Assembly: GCA_020735665.1 (NCBI GenBank)
Contig: CP085928.1
Location: 2,402,501 to 2,466,500 of the forward strand
Direction: 5' to 3'
DNA length: 64,000 nt
Source: Lachnospiraceae bacterium GAM79
GTDB lineage: Bacteria > Bacillota > Clostridia > Lachnospirales > Lachnospiraceae
Part shown: positions 8,122 through 18,212 of the stretch, piece after piece
Numbering within the stretch: the first letter of the stretch is position 1
Layout: each line of letters opens with the position of its first letter
Program-made: the position numbers and the translations under genes
The notes under the pieces: model-generated
What the model saw: only the letters and a program-made list of their open reading frames with translations
Database searches by the model: none
Told to the model about the DNA's origin: nothing

Positions 8122-9348
8122 TCAGTCACCACCCTTTAATAATTCGATCTCTGCCTGTTTTCCGGTTCGCCGGAATCCCATCCATATGCTCAATAGCAGA
8201 ATGAACAAAAGCACACCTGCTGAAAATCCATAACTAAATATCCCTGTGTATCCGTAACTCTCCTGTATTTTTAATACCGTTTTTGTAAACCATGGATATA
8301 AAAGTGCCGCTATTCCAAATGACACTGCCAGCAAAATTGCACCGGATGAGAAAATAACCGCTATCATCTTCTTTCTTGTCATTCCTAATATATAAAATAC
8401 CGCAAACTCATTTTTCTTCTGTGCGATCATAAGATACAGATACCCTCCATATCCAAACACTGCGATCAAGGTCAACAAAGCAAATGCAAGCACATACCAT
8501 GCATTTTCTTCCAGCATATTCTTAAAAGCTCCTGCTGCTATCGTACGGTAAGTATTTAAAGTTCCATAATTTCTCATTTTACTTTGCAAAGAGGTTGCCA
8601 GATTTTCTCCCGATACATGTTCTTCCGGTTCTATCAGGAAATTAACATTTGTCAAATGATCAAATAATTCATCCATAGCCTTGCCAAATACAATAAATCT
8701 GTATTCCGATAAATCTTTCGATGGAACTGCCATATCTCCCAATTCCATGGTATCTCCGTAACTAAAAACCACCGGAACTGCACTGTCTCTCTGCAAGATG
8801 CCTGCTACTTCACATGATATTTTTATTGTATCATCAAAAGCAAGACTGATTTCTGTCCTTGTTCCAACCGGTAATTCCTCTGCCATTGAACTGCTAACCA
8901 ATATAGGAATGCATCCTGCTGATACATTTTCCTGAATTTCCGGTTCTATATTTAATCTGATAATATCTAACATTTCGCTTGAATACATAACCAGATTTGC
9001 GCTGCACATCTTCCCATCCGTCTGCATATAAATACCATTTTCAAATGCACATCGATCTACTTTTTTCACACCGTTCGACTCCCGCAGCAGCTCATAAATC
9101 TCTTTTGCCGCAGTTCCATTTCCGGCCATTTCCTGCGCATATATTGAATTATTCTTGCTAAAATGAACCATAGAATCAAAGTCTAATGTATATGCCGCTT
9201 TTACCTGCTTTTTCTCCATCAGATATGAATCGACCGGTTTTAATACAACAAATGACATTTCAAGCATACATATCAACTGAATGAATAAAACAATCTCCCC
9301 AAACAACTTCTTTGTATATAAATACCTGCATATCCGAAGAAAATTCAT
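8122..9348 (-). CDS. ABC transporter permease, FtsX/MacB-like (second subunit)
   Basis: The 408-residue membrane protein has one N-terminal segment (about residues 17-38), a large extracellular domain (about 40-280) and three C-terminal segments (WYVLAFALLTLIAVFGYGG, MIAVIFSSGAILLAVSFGIA, FSAGVLLFILLLSIWMGF). This is the four-helix MacB/FtsX layout. The start at 9348 overlaps the upstream TGA as ATGA and has GGGGAG a few bases before it; a longer in-frame reading would run into the previous gene. It pairs with 9345-10457 as a heterodimer and with the ATPase at 7458. Its substrate is unknown. Confidence 0.85.
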   Translation of the reverse strand: MNFLRICRYLYTKKLFGEIVLFIQLICMLEMSFVVLKPVDSYLMEKKQVKAAYTLDFDSMVHFSKNNSIYAQEMAGNGTAAKEIYELLRESNGVKKVDRCAFENGIYMQTDGKMCSANLVMYSSEMLDIIRLNIEPEIQENVSAGCIPILVSSSMAEELPVGTRTEISLAFDDTIKISCEVAGILQRDSAVPVVFSYGDTMELGDMAVPSKDLSEYRFIVFGKAMDELFDHLTNVNFLIEPEEHVSGENLATSLQSKMRNYGTLNTYRTIAAGAFKNMLEENAWYVLAFALLTLIAVFGYGGYLYLMIAQKKNEFAVFYILGMTRKKMIAVIFSSGAILLAVSFGIAALLYPWFTKTVLKIQESYGYTGIFSYGFSAGVLLFILLLSIWMGFRRTGKQAEIELLKGGD

Positions 9349-10457
9349 ACGATCTCCCCCTTTGTATATAAACGAACCACCTTTCCCATCGGTCTTAACG
9401 TGCATAATATCGAAAATCCAAACATAACAGCTAATATATATATCAGGCTGTCAGGCATTGGGAATGCATTTCCATAGACATATTGAAGTAATGGAAATGT
9501 CAGATATTGCAGAATAATCGCAATGATACTGCCAACGCCATAATATAAAAGCCAGTGTCCATATATCAATAACATACACCGTACTTTTGGCATCCCGCAC
9601 AACCACAAAACGGTGATCTCTTTTTTATAAGTTGTGATCCACTCTGCCATGAGTCTGATCACTGTTATCCCGGCGATCATACACAAAAGAAATGCAAGTA
9701 TTTCATATTGCGTCCGTCCTTCTTCCAGCACATCATTGGAATTGCTATCGGGTAAATATACCCGCGTCGATGGAAACATATCCTGTATTTTTTCTGCATA
9801 TTTCTGCAAAACCTCATAAGATGCATAATTGAATTGCGCCAGTATCTGTTCCGGTTGAAATTCTTCTTTATAACATTTATATGGGATCAACATATATTGC
9901 ATTTCCTCACCGGCTTCTTCCCCTAAAATGTCGATCTGTGACTGTGATGATCTGGCTGAAGCGAAGGACCATGGAACGATCCAGCCCATACCAATTACTT
10001 CATATGTATGCTCTCCTGCCTCAAAACTTCCACTTCCGGCTATTGCATTTTTCATATTATCAGATACAAAACCAACATATTCACCTGCTGCCTGTTCCTC
10101 TTTGTTAAAAAAACTTCCTGAAGTAATTGGAAACCAATTGTTTCCTTTTGTTCCATCCCAGCCTACCAATATTTTTTTACTTTCCAACCTTGTGAAATAT
10201 AATACATTTACCATCCCTTTTTTTGAGATGCTGTTCAGATATGCAGACATCTCATCCATATTTATACCGTTTTTCTCGTCTATATCGATCGTCAGAGATG
10301 CTTCCGTATTGCTACAGGTAGCCAACTGATACTGTCCAACTGCCAAACCCAGCATGATACTGATGCAATATACACATATGACAACGCCCAACAATAACAA
10401 CCCGGATATGACAGGATTCATGCTTATGTGTTTCTTTAATACATGTCCGAATATCAT
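9345..10457 (-). CDS. ABC transporter permease, FtsX/MacB-like (first subunit)
   Basis: The 370-residue protein has an N-terminal membrane segment (VISGLLLLGVVICVYCI), an extracellular region of about 230 residues and three C-terminal segments (FLLCMIAGITVIRLM, LLYYGVGSIIAIILQYL, LIYILAVMFGFSILCTL). The ATG at 10457 follows the strong site GGAAGGAGGG. The frame stays open 59 codons further upstream through a repetitive stretch, but the ribosome site and the family start favour 10457. It is the first gene of the minus-strand operon, divergent from the AgrC-like kinase at 10749. That arrangement suggests control by the kinase/LytTR pair. Confidence 0.85.
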   Translation of the reverse strand: MIFGHVLKKHISMNPVISGLLLLGVVICVYCISIMLGLAVGQYQLATCSNTEASLTIDIDEKNGINMDEMSAYLNSISKKGMVNVLYFTRLESKKILVGWDGTKGNNWFPITSGSFFNKEEQAAGEYVGFVSDNMKNAIAGSGSFEAGEHTYEVIGMGWIVPWSFASARSSQSQIDILGEEAGEEMQYMLIPYKCYKEEFQPEQILAQFNYASYEVLQKYAEKIQDMFPSTRVYLPDSNSNDVLEEGRTQYEILAFLLCMIAGITVIRLMAEWITTYKKEITVLWLCGMPKVRCMLLIYGHWLLYYGVGSIIAIILQYLTFPLLQYVYGNAFPMPDSLIYILAVMFGFSILCTLRPMGKVVRLYTKGEIV

Positions 10458-10484
10458 AGATATGCCCTCCTTCCTAAATAACCA

Positions 10485-10634
10485 TGCAAGTAAATGATTT
10501 TGCAGCCACCTCTCACCCCATACACTTGAAAAATCATCCCTTGCAGGTAAATGGTTTTTCATCATCATATCATCCACATTCCCCTGTTCAAGACGCGCCG
10601 GCGCAAACAACATCCTGCCGGATGCAAACAACAT
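10485..10634. repeat. Short direct repeats in the ABC / two-component divergent promoter region
   Basis: TGCA(A/G)GTAAATG(A/G)TTTT occurs at 10485-10501 and 10542-10557, 57 bp apart within a diverged tandem repeat. GCAAACAACAT occurs at 10603-10613 and 10624-10634, 21 bp apart. The region separates the ABC operon (minus) from the kinase/LytTR operon (plus). LytTR regulators bind pairs of direct repeats, so these are candidate binding sites. Confidence 0.5.
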
Positions 10635-10748
10635 ACGGAAATGAAATTATAGTCTTCACAGGAAAGGCTGGTATGTTACAATAAATATTGTAGAAGTGTA
10701 GATTTATCGAAATGGATATAAACGATATGGAAAAGCGAGGGGATATTT

Positions 10749-12071
10749 TTGAGTGACTATATTGCAGAATTTATTATAAATATCTGGGTATCATTTCTTT
10801 TTCTGATACTTGCAAATGGAAAATTAAACCGGCGAAGCTTCAGATATTCTTATCTGTTACAGATCCTGTCGGTTCTCGTATTGGCAGAATGTGCCTTATT
10901 ACTGGATGTCATGCAGGCTCCCGTTATCATCAAATCCCTGACTATACTATTGGTCTTACATTACCTGTATACCTGTATATTCTTTACGTTCCAGATCAGC
11001 AATCTGTTCTGGGTCGTTATATTCTGCATAGTAGAACTTGCTTCCAAATTCACAGCGACCATATTCCCTGTGGAATGGCTGCACACAGATGCCGATGGGA
11101 TGCTGACGGATCATGCAGTACAAAGCCCGGTTACAATCCTGTATCTTCTGACCCTTACGGTATTGACATCCATTCTGCTCTGTTTCTCATCCAGAGCCTT
11201 CAAGCTCTCACGAACAGAAAAAATAATCTTCGTTCTGTTGTCAGTCTTATGCATCGTGATTGAAAATCTTATCGTTGCCGGTCAGGTAAATATCCATACC
11301 GGAAGCCCGGAAACCTATGCAGATCTTCTGTCTGCCATCTGTTTCCTGATCTTGATCTTATTTGTCTCCCTGACAATATACCTGTACCATCTCGGCATAG
11401 AACGTGAGAAAAATATCCAGTTGTCCAGACAACAGCTCCTATCAGAAATGGAGCGTAAGCAATACGACCAGATCATCAGCTCCATATCAGAGCTTCGCTA
11501 TCTGAAGCATGACATCAGCAATCATCTGGACACCCTTCACGCCCTGATGGTAAATCATGCATATCCGGAAGCAGAGGCATTTATCCGGGACCTGACCGCA
11601 ACCGTAAATAACAACCACTACATTCTTGCGAGCGGCAACTCCACGGTAGACAGCATCCTCACAAATAAACTGATTCAATGTAAATCTGCACAGATTCAGG
11701 TTGAATACTCGGTATTTCTGCCGGACAGCATTCCGCTATCGGATATTGAATTATGTTCCTTACTTGGTAATTTATTTGACAATGCCATCGAAGCATGTGA
11801 ACAGCTTCCGGAAACAGAACAACGCTCGATTGATTTTTCGATGAAACCATTTCAGAATATGCTTTCCATCGTCATAAGCAACCGGACAAATGGATATTAC
11901 AGAATAGATAAGAAGAATCATTTCCTATCAACGAAAACCATAGAGGATACACCCGAACATGGATTGGGGCTGTCGAGAATCCAAAGTATTGTAAACGATC
12001 ATAACGGTATTTTTAACATTCAACCAACGACGGATACCTTTATGATCCAGATATTATTGCCACTTAAATGA
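10749..12071 (+). CDS. GHKL-type sensor histidine kinase (AgrC-like)
   Basis: The 440-residue protein has about six N-terminal hydrophobic segments (residues 5-210) and a coiled linker. A DHp helix carries KHDISNHLDTLH with the phosphoacceptor His, and a GHKL ATPase domain follows with N-box LLGNLFDNAIEAC and G-box HGLGLSRIQSIV. This is the AgrC/BlpH architecture that senses peptides at the membrane. No ATG fits the start. The TTG at 10749 is preceded by GAGGGG at a 6-7 base gap, so an alternative initiator is inferred. It is followed after 17 bp by its LytTR partner and is divergent from an ABC exporter. No peptide precursor gene could be identified. Confidence 0.88.
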   Translation: MSDYIAEFIINIWVSFLFLILANGKLNRRSFRYSYLLQILSVLVLAECALLLDVMQAPVIIKSLTILLVLHYLYTCIFFTFQISNLFWVVIFCIVELASKFTATIFPVEWLHTDADGMLTDHAVQSPVTILYLLTLTVLTSILLCFSSRAFKLSRTEKIIFVLLSVLCIVIENLIVAGQVNIHTGSPETYADLLSAICFLILILFVSLTIYLYHLGIEREKNIQLSRQQLLSEMERKQYDQIISSISELRYLKHDISNHLDTLHALMVNHAYPEAEAFIRDLTATVNNNHYILASGNSTVDSILTNKLIQCKSAQIQVEYSVFLPDSIPLSDIELCSLLGNLFDNAIEACEQLPETEQRSIDFSMKPFQNMLSIVISNRTNGYYRIDKKNHFLSTKTIEDTPEHGLGLSRIQSIVNDHNGIFNIQPTTDTFMIQILLPLK

Positions 12072-12088
12072 AAGGATGAACCAATCGG

Positions 12089-12817
12089 ATGAATATAAAT
12101 ATCGCTGTACTGGAAGACATTCCAAAACATTATAAACAATTAGCGGAAGTTATACATAACTGGGCTGAGAAAAAGGAATATGCTGTTTCTGTCAAATGGT
12201 TTCACGATGAAACTTCTATTTTAGGATCAGCATTTATGAAAGATTGTAATTTGCTGTTTTCCGATATTGAACTGAAAAATGCCGACACGAATATACCTGC
12301 CGATGATCACATCAAAAATGGAATCGATATCTGTACACAATTAAGGAAAAACGGATATCAAGGAGATATTATTTTTCTTACAGCCTTCCGTGAATATGTC
12401 TTTGACGGATATCAGGCACAGGCGATCAACTATTTATTAAAACCTGTTTCACCTGAAGCGATCGAACGTTGCCTGGATCAGTATATTTCACTGCATTCTT
12501 CAGACTATTATTGCCTGCATAAGGACAATAACATCACACGGATTCCGTTCAATGATATCATTTCCATAAGCAGGCTGGGGCATGACTGCTGCATCACAAC
12601 AGCTTCCGGCTTATACACAGAACGAACCTCGCTGAAAAACATGGAACAGCATCTGCCCGAACCATTTATACGGTGTCACAAATCCTGCATTGTCAATATA
12701 AATCATGTCACCTCCTTATCCGGCTCCACGATCTATCTTGCAAATAAACAGACCCAGACGGTCGGAAGAAATTATCTGGATGACATACGAAAAGCATTGC
12801 TGCAAATCGCACAATAA
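12089..12817 (+). CDS. LytTR-family response regulator
   Basis: The 242-residue protein has a receiver domain (1-125) with Glu/Asp at 9-10, phosphoacceptor Asp59 in LLFSDIEL, and the Thr/Lys switch residues in FLTAFRE and LLKPVS. A LytTR DNA-binding domain follows (about 140-240), with FIRCHKSCIVNINHV typical of AgrA-like regulators. AAAGGATG lies 12 bases before the ATG. It is cotranscribed with the kinase at 10749. The probable target is the divergent ABC operon through the direct repeats between them. Confidence 0.92.
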   Translation: MNINIAVLEDIPKHYKQLAEVIHNWAEKKEYAVSVKWFHDETSILGSAFMKDCNLLFSDIELKNADTNIPADDHIKNGIDICTQLRKNGYQGDIIFLTAFREYVFDGYQAQAINYLLKPVSPEAIERCLDQYISLHSSDYYCLHKDNNITRIPFNDIISISRLGHDCCITTASGLYTERTSLKNMEQHLPEPFIRCHKSCIVNINHVTSLSGSTIYLANKQTQTVGRNYLDDIRKALLQIAQ

Positions 12818-12922
12818 AACAGCACCCTATAAGCATGATACCTTTCAAGCAGTCAATGAAAATAACCAATGTCTGCTCAAAAACGTATCACTGCCCACAG
12901 AGTGCCTGAAATAATACATCTT

Positions 12923-13531
12923 CTACTGATTCTTCACATTCTCCACAAATCTCAGGATCTTCTCCCGGTCTTTGCCGATTCCGGTGTCGTTCTCCACACC
13001 GGAGCTGGTGTCTGCACCATCCACATGAGTTGCGGCAAATGCCTCTGCCACATTGTCAGGATTTAAACCACCAGCAAGAAGTGCAAACTTCTCATCGTGC
13101 GGAATATCGGAAAGTACAGACCAGTCAAAGGTCTTCCCACTGCCCGGTGTCTGTGCATCAAAGATATATCCTTTTACTATATCAGCCTGATGATATTTCT
13201 CATAAGAAGACAGATCATGTACATTAAATGCTTTGATAACAGGAATATGGATCTCCTGCAGCAGTTCCTGGCTGATATCCCCATGAATCTGGATCATCTG
13301 GATTCCGGCAGCTTCGATCTCCCGGATCTGATCGAGCGTCGGTTCTACCGTTACCGCTACGGATGTGACCGCAGGGTTCAGTTTTTTTATAAGGGAAGAT
13401 GCTTTTTCTACTGTGATATTCCGCTTGCTTTTCGGAAAGAACATCACCATTCCCATAAAATCCACGCCGGCTTCATTTACATATTCAACTTCCTGTTCTT
13501 CTGTGATTCCACAGATTTTTACCAGATTCAT
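12923..13531 (-). CDS. trpF: Phosphoribosylanthranilate isomerase
   Basis: The 202-residue TIM barrel begins VKICGIT with catalytic Cys7. Asp125 in YIFDAQTPGSGKTFDW is the general acid, and LLAGGLNPDNV and GADTSSGVE form the phosphate-binding loops. Length and motifs match TrpF, which converts N-(5'-phosphoribosyl)anthranilate to CdRP in tryptophan synthesis. AATGGAGAAG precedes the ATG. No other trp gene is nearby, so it is detached from a trp operon here or serves it in trans. Confidence 0.95.
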   Translation of the reverse strand: MNLVKICGITEEQEVEYVNEAGVDFMGMVMFFPKSKRNITVEKASSLIKKLNPAVTSVAVTVEPTLDQIREIEAAGIQMIQIHGDISQELLQEIHIPVIKAFNVHDLSSYEKYHQADIVKGYIFDAQTPGSGKTFDWSVLSDIPHDEKFALLAGGLNPDNVAEAFAATHVDGADTSSGVENDTGIGKDREKILRFVENVKNQ

Positions 13532-13607
13532 AGCTTCTCCATTCTGTCATTTATATGTACGACCTCTTTATCATAGTGGTAGAACAATACTTCTATATAA
13601 GAATCGA

Positions 13608-14762
13608 TTATTTACACAGTTCATCTGCCAGTGCATCGATCTGTGCAAGGCTTGCGTCATTTAATGCCGCCTTGATCTGAACTGTTGTATCAGTAAATGT
13701 CAGATTCTTGCTGTTTTCAAACATACCCTTCATAACCTTTGCAGCCATTGGAGCCCATGCGCCATTCTCGATCAGACCGATCGTGCGGTTCTGGAAATTA
13801 CGCTCTGTCAGGTGATTGATGAACTCTCTCATAAATGGGAAAATGTCACCGTTATAGGTCGTTGTTGCAAGCACCAGTTTGCCATAACGGAACGCATCCT
13901 CTACTGCCTCTGCCATATCACAGCGGGCAAGATCATTGACTGCTACCTTTGGGCATCCCTTTTCGGTCAGCTTCTTTGCAAGAAGCTCTGCTGCCTCTTT
14001 TGTATGTCCATAGACAGATGTGTAAGCGATCACTACACCGTCTGTTTCTACTCCATAAGATGACCATGTATCATATAAACCGATATAATATCCGAGATTC
14101 TCTGTCAGAACCGGTCCATGAAGCGGACAGATGATCTGGATATCCAGTCCTGCTGCCTTCTTCAACAATGCCTGAACCTGTGCACCGAACTTTCCTACGA
14201 TTCCGATGTAGTAACGGCGAGCCTCACATGCCCAGTCCTCCTCTACATCCAAGGCTCCGAATTTGCCGAAGCCGTCCGCGGAGAATAATACCTTATCTGT
14301 GCTGTCATAGGTCATCATAACCTCCGGCCAGTGTACCATCGGAGCCATGACAAATGTCAGCTCATGCTTTCCAAGTGATAAGGTATCTCCCTCTTTCACC
14401 ATCATTCTTCTATCAGCATAATCTTTTCCAAAGAAGTTCTTCATCATGTTAAATGCTGCCGCTGTTGCAACAACTGTTGCTGTCGGATACTTCTCCATGA
14501 AATTTGCAAGATTCGCCGAATGATCCGGCTCCATATGCTGAACCACGATGTAATCCGGTGTCCGGCCTGCAAGCTCCGTTTCCAGCTTTGCTAACCATTC
14601 ATCCGTAAAATTCTGATCCACCGTATCCATAACGGCAATCTTCTCATCCATGATCACATAAGAATTATATGCCATGCCATTTGGCACAATATACTGTCCC
14701 TCAAACAGATCGATCTCATGGTCATTCACACCGATGTACTTAATATCATTTGTAACTGTCAT
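13608..14762 (-). CDS. FprA family A-type flavoprotein (flavodiiron protein)
   Basis: The 384-residue protein joins a metallo-beta-lactamase-like di-iron domain (about 1-250) to a flavodoxin domain (about 255-384). Iron ligands are visible as HxExDH (His76, Glu78, Asp80, His81), MVHWPEVM and CPLHGPVL. The FMN loop is YTSVYGHTKEAAE, with TTTYNGDIFPFM behind it. Such enzymes reduce O2 to water or NO to N2O in the cytosol of anaerobes and protect against oxidative or nitrosative stress. A GGAGGAAG site precedes the ATG. It has no rubredoxin fusion, so an external reductant is needed. Confidence 0.95.
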   Translation of the reverse strand: MTVTNDIKYIGVNDHEIDLFEGQYIVPNGMAYNSYVIMDEKIAVMDTVDQNFTDEWLAKLETELAGRTPDYIVVQHMEPDHSANLANFMEKYPTATVVATAAAFNMMKNFFGKDYADRRMMVKEGDTLSLGKHELTFVMAPMVHWPEVMMTYDSTDKVLFSADGFGKFGALDVEEDWACEARRYYIGIVGKFGAQVQALLKKAAGLDIQIICPLHGPVLTENLGYYIGLYDTWSSYGVETDGVVIAYTSVYGHTKEAAELLAKKLTEKGCPKVAVNDLARCDMAEAVEDAFRYGKLVLATTTYNGDIFPFMREFINHLTERNFQNRTIGLIENGAWAPMAAKVMKGMFENSKNLTFTDTTVQIKAALNDASLAQIDALADELCK

Positions 14763-14917
14763 TTTTTCTTCCTCCTGCCACTATATTTTTATTTGTATAT
14801 TTTTCTATCTGCGGGCTTTTTGTTCACCCACAGTTCTTTATGGTATTTTTTTCATTGCATCAACCGCAATACAGTATCTGTTTTCTATATTTCATGATTT
14901 CATTTTTACGCTTTCCC

Positions 14918-17473
14918 TTAGTCCACTGATTTCAGGGATTCTGCCATATTGATCCGCTCCAGTCTCACCGACATGAACAGGTTGACACAGCCATTAAAAG
15001 CAAACGTCAGAATAATGCTGTACACATAACTAAGCGGTGAAATGTAAGTGTCAAATGAAACCATATCCACACGGATCTGATCCATAACAAAGCTATGCAG
15101 AAATACTCCGAGCACCAGACCGACCGCTATTCCGATTGCCGTCAGCACCCAGTTTTCACGGAACACATAAGATGAGGTTTCATTTCTGAAAAATCCAAGC
15201 ACCTTTACGGTTGCAATCTCCCGGATTCGTTCTGTAATATTGATATTTGTCAGGTTATACAGCACGATAAATGCCAGTGCTGCCGCCGACAGGATAACGA
15301 CCAGAACGATATAGTCCAGACTCTTCATCATATTGCTGATACGTTCGCGCATATCTCCATTCACGACTACTGCAGAAACTACATTTTCTTTCATAAGATC
15401 GGCAGCCACTTCATGTGCATCCATATCAGGCTTCAGATTGAAATAGACGGAATGATATACCGGAGCTTCTCCCATCTGATCCATGTATGTTTCCGGCGAC
15501 AGATATACATAATTATATACATAATTTTCAAAGATGCCGGAAATCTTTGCCTTGATCTCTTTCATATCACTGTTCCGGATCGTAATGGTATCCCCAACGG
15601 ACAGATCATACCGGGTTGCCAAAGCACTGTTGATAACCGCCTCATCCTTGCCCGGATATGCGACCTTCTCATTCTTACTGTTGTGAAAATCCATATATTT
15701 GTCCGAATGCTCCGGTTCTTTCATAATAACTAGATTAATGCTCTTAATGCCATCGGACTCTATCAGATCCCAGCTTGTCTCACCAACAAAATCATAGTCC
15801 TGCATATATTTGTCTAATTTATCATACAGATCACCGGCTGCCGCTGATTCCGAACCCGTCTGCGTTGCTTCCTGCTGATCCTTCTGATTTTCCTCAGAAG
15901 CTGCATTCGTTTTCTTTACATCATCAACACTCTCTGCAAGGGTCATCGTTCCGTCTAAGATCTGGATCTCATCATACTGACGATCTGCAAAGCCGGCGAT
16001 CGAATCATTGATACCAAATCCGGTCAGAAGCAGGGCTGTGCATCCGCTGATTCCTATTACCATCATAAAGAAACGCTTCTTATACCGAAAGATATTTCGA
16101 ACCGATACCTTATGCAGAAATTTTAATCGTTTCCATACAAATGATATTTTCTCAAGGAATACACGTTTGCCCGCCTTCGGTGCCTTCGGCCGCATCAGAC
16201 CTGCCGCAGTCTCCGACAGCTCATACCGGCAGGTAAACCATGTCGTTCCTACCGAACATGCCAGAGATACCAGCATAGCAATTCCTGCCAGCTTCCAGTC
16301 TACAATATATTTTAAGCTAATATTCAGATACATCATATGATATGCTTTCCAGATTACCCGTGGGAATGCATACGTTCCTGCAAAAAAGCCTCCTATACAT
16401 CCGATAACTGCTGCCAGCCCTGAATAGATCATATATTTGCTCATGATCGTATGCTCACTGTATCCAAGTGCCTTTAGCATTCCGATCATTGTTCGCTGTT
16501 CCTCGACCATACGATTCATCGTCGTCATACAGACAAGCACAGCAACCAATACAAAGAACACCGGAAATACCTTTGCTACACCATCCACGATATCGGAATC
16601 ACTCTCAAAACAGACATAACCGACATTCGTCTCCCTGCCAAGAATATAATAACTGACATCCGGTGCGTCATCTATGGTTACGCCGGCAACCATATCTTCG
16701 GTAAGCCCGGTCTGCATCAAAAGCGCCTGATATCGTTTCGTAACACGGTCATGACAGATAGCATCCCAGGCATCCTTTTTCTCGTCCATATAGGTATCGT
16801 ACGCATCATCGTATAACGCATAGTCCTGATCAAACCTGACATAGACGTCAGTGTAGCATTCACAGTCAAATGCTTCCGGCTTCATATATACAAATCCACT
16901 TAATTTACCGGTCCCGAGAGTAGTCGTTCCACGTTCAAAATTAATATAAAGGGAGGACTGTACGGTTCCAGTAACCGTAAATTTCCTATAGCGGAGCTTT
17001 GTCTCAGTGGCATCACCATTCGTATCTGCCACGGTAATGACATCACCGATTCTCACATCTGTCAGCTTGTCATCCACTACGCATTCATCATCCGCTTCCG
17101 GCAGTCTGCCATCCACCAGACGGATGTCATTCACATGCTCCGGCAATGACAAGGTTTTGAGTGCACGTTCATTATCACCCATACCATCATAAAGCACATC
17201 AAATGAATAGCTGCCCTCTGCATACCGGACATCATCCTCACCCGCAAATGCTTCCACATCCTCATCTGTATAGCCAAGCGTAGACACCAGATGCAGATCA
17301 TAGAATTCCGAATCACTGAGGAAATCCGTAATCGTCTTTACCATAGCCGGCTTGGTCATCTTCAGGCCTGAAAAGAAACCAACACCTAACGCTATGATCG
17401 CGAGAATCGCTGCAAACCGTCCAAAACTGTTTTTAATTTCTCGAAATGTCGTACGACGCATCATTGATTTCAT
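14918..17473 (-). CDS. Large ABC transporter permease with two FtsX domains
   Basis: The 851-residue membrane protein has an N-terminal segment (about 17-37), an extracellular domain, a first FtsX helix block (about 300-430), another segment near 460-480, a second extracellular domain and a C-terminal FtsX block (about 725-845). The double FtsX layout is common in Clostridia, in single-polypeptide permeases paired with a MacB-like ATPase. A low-complexity stretch rich in Glu, Gln, Ala and Ser lies near residues 525-555. The gene starts 10 bp after the ATPase stop at 17483, so the two form one operon. Substrate unknown; peptide, lipoprotein or antibiotic export are possibilities. Confidence 0.88.
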   Translation of the reverse strand: MKSMMRRTTFREIKNSFGRFAAILAIIALGVGFFSGLKMTKPAMVKTITDFLSDSEFYDLHLVSTLGYTDEDVEAFAGEDDVRYAEGSYSFDVLYDGMGDNERALKTLSLPEHVNDIRLVDGRLPEADDECVVDDKLTDVRIGDVITVADTNGDATETKLRYRKFTVTGTVQSSLYINFERGTTTLGTGKLSGFVYMKPEAFDCECYTDVYVRFDQDYALYDDAYDTYMDEKKDAWDAICHDRVTKRYQALLMQTGLTEDMVAGVTIDDAPDVSYYILGRETNVGYVCFESDSDIVDGVAKVFPVFFVLVAVLVCMTTMNRMVEEQRTMIGMLKALGYSEHTIMSKYMIYSGLAAVIGCIGGFFAGTYAFPRVIWKAYHMMYLNISLKYIVDWKLAGIAMLVSLACSVGTTWFTCRYELSETAAGLMRPKAPKAGKRVFLEKISFVWKRLKFLHKVSVRNIFRYKKRFFMMVIGISGCTALLLTGFGINDSIAGFADRQYDEIQILDGTMTLAESVDDVKKTNAASEENQKDQQEATQTGSESAAAGDLYDKLDKYMQDYDFVGETSWDLIESDGIKSINLVIMKEPEHSDKYMDFHNSKNEKVAYPGKDEAVINSALATRYDLSVGDTITIRNSDMKEIKAKISGIFENYVYNYVYLSPETYMDQMGEAPVYHSVYFNLKPDMDAHEVAADLMKENVVSAVVVNGDMRERISNMMKSLDYIVLVVILSAAALAFIVLYNLTNINITERIREIATVKVLGFFRNETSSYVFRENWVLTAIGIAVGLVLGVFLHSFVMDQIRVDMVSFDTYISPLSYVYSIILTFAFNGCVNLFMSVRLERINMAESLKSVD

Positions 17474-17482
17474 AAGACATAC

Positions 17483-18187
17483 CTACCATTCCAGATCTTC
17501 TACATTTTTAATGTTATCATTCAGAACAACCTTCTCTACTGTTCCGCTCTTAACTGTGATCACACGATCTGCCATTGCTGTAAGTGCCTGATTATGTGTG
17601 ATAACGATAACCGTAGTTCCGGTGTTCCTACAGGTATCCTGAAGCAATTTGAGTACGGATTTTCCTGTATTATAGTCCAGCGCACCGGTCGGTTCATCAC
17701 ATAAAAGCAGCTTCGGATTCTTTGCAAGTGCTCTGGCGATCGCTACCCGCTGCTGCTCTCCACCGGATAACTGTGCAGGGAAATTTGCCATACGATCCTC
17801 AAGCCCTACCTGCTTTAATACCGTTGCCGCATCTAACGGGTCCTTACAGATCTGTGCCGCAAGCTCTACATTTTCCAGTGCCGTCAGATTCTGCACCAGA
17901 TTATAGAACTGAAATACAAATCCTACATCATATCTCCTGTATGCCGTAAGCTGCCGCTTGTTCAGCCCGGAGATTTCTTTTCCGTCCAGATATACACTGC
18001 CGCCGGACAGCGTGTCCATTCCGCCCAGGATATTCAGAATCGTTGTCTTTCCCGCTCCTGACGCTCCAACAATGACACAGAATTCTCCTTTTTCAATCTC
18101 GAAGTTCACATCCCGCAGAGCATGGATCTCAACCTCGCCGGTCTTATATATTTTCTTAACATCCTTAAACTCAACATATGCACTCAT
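17483..18187 (-). CDS. ABC transporter ATP-binding protein (MacB/LolD-like)
   Basis: The 234-residue ATPase has Walker [10 protein letters not shown] (about 42-50), the Q-loop [11 protein letters not shown], signature [15 protein letters not shown] and Walker [13 protein letters not shown]. The H-loop His is in VIVITHN. AAAGGAGCGAGG precedes the ATG at 18187. It lies directly upstream of the double-FtsX permease at 14918, which it presumably energises. The intergenic gap on its other side is entirely a fold-back repeat. Confidence 0.94.
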   Translation of the reverse strand: MSAYVEFKDVKKIYKTGEVEIHALRDVNFEIEKGEFCVIVGASGAGKTTILNILGGMDTLSGGSVYLDGKEISGLNKRQLTAYRRYDVGFVFQFYNLVQNLTALENVELAAQICKDPLDAATVLKQVGLEDRMANFPAQLSGGEQQRVAIARALAKNPKLLLCDEPTGALDYNTGKSVLKLLQDTCRNTGTTVIVITHNQALTAMADRVITVKSGTVEKVVLNDNIKNVEDLEW

Positions 18188-18212
18188 GCCGCCTCGCTCC
18201 TTTCTATCATGA

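Noticed and set aside
10458-10634. N-terminal extension of the first ABC permease by 59 codons
   Set aside because: A strong ribosome site sits just before the ATG at 10457, and the extension is a repetitive non-membrane sequence unlike the family. Kept only as an alternative in the findings.
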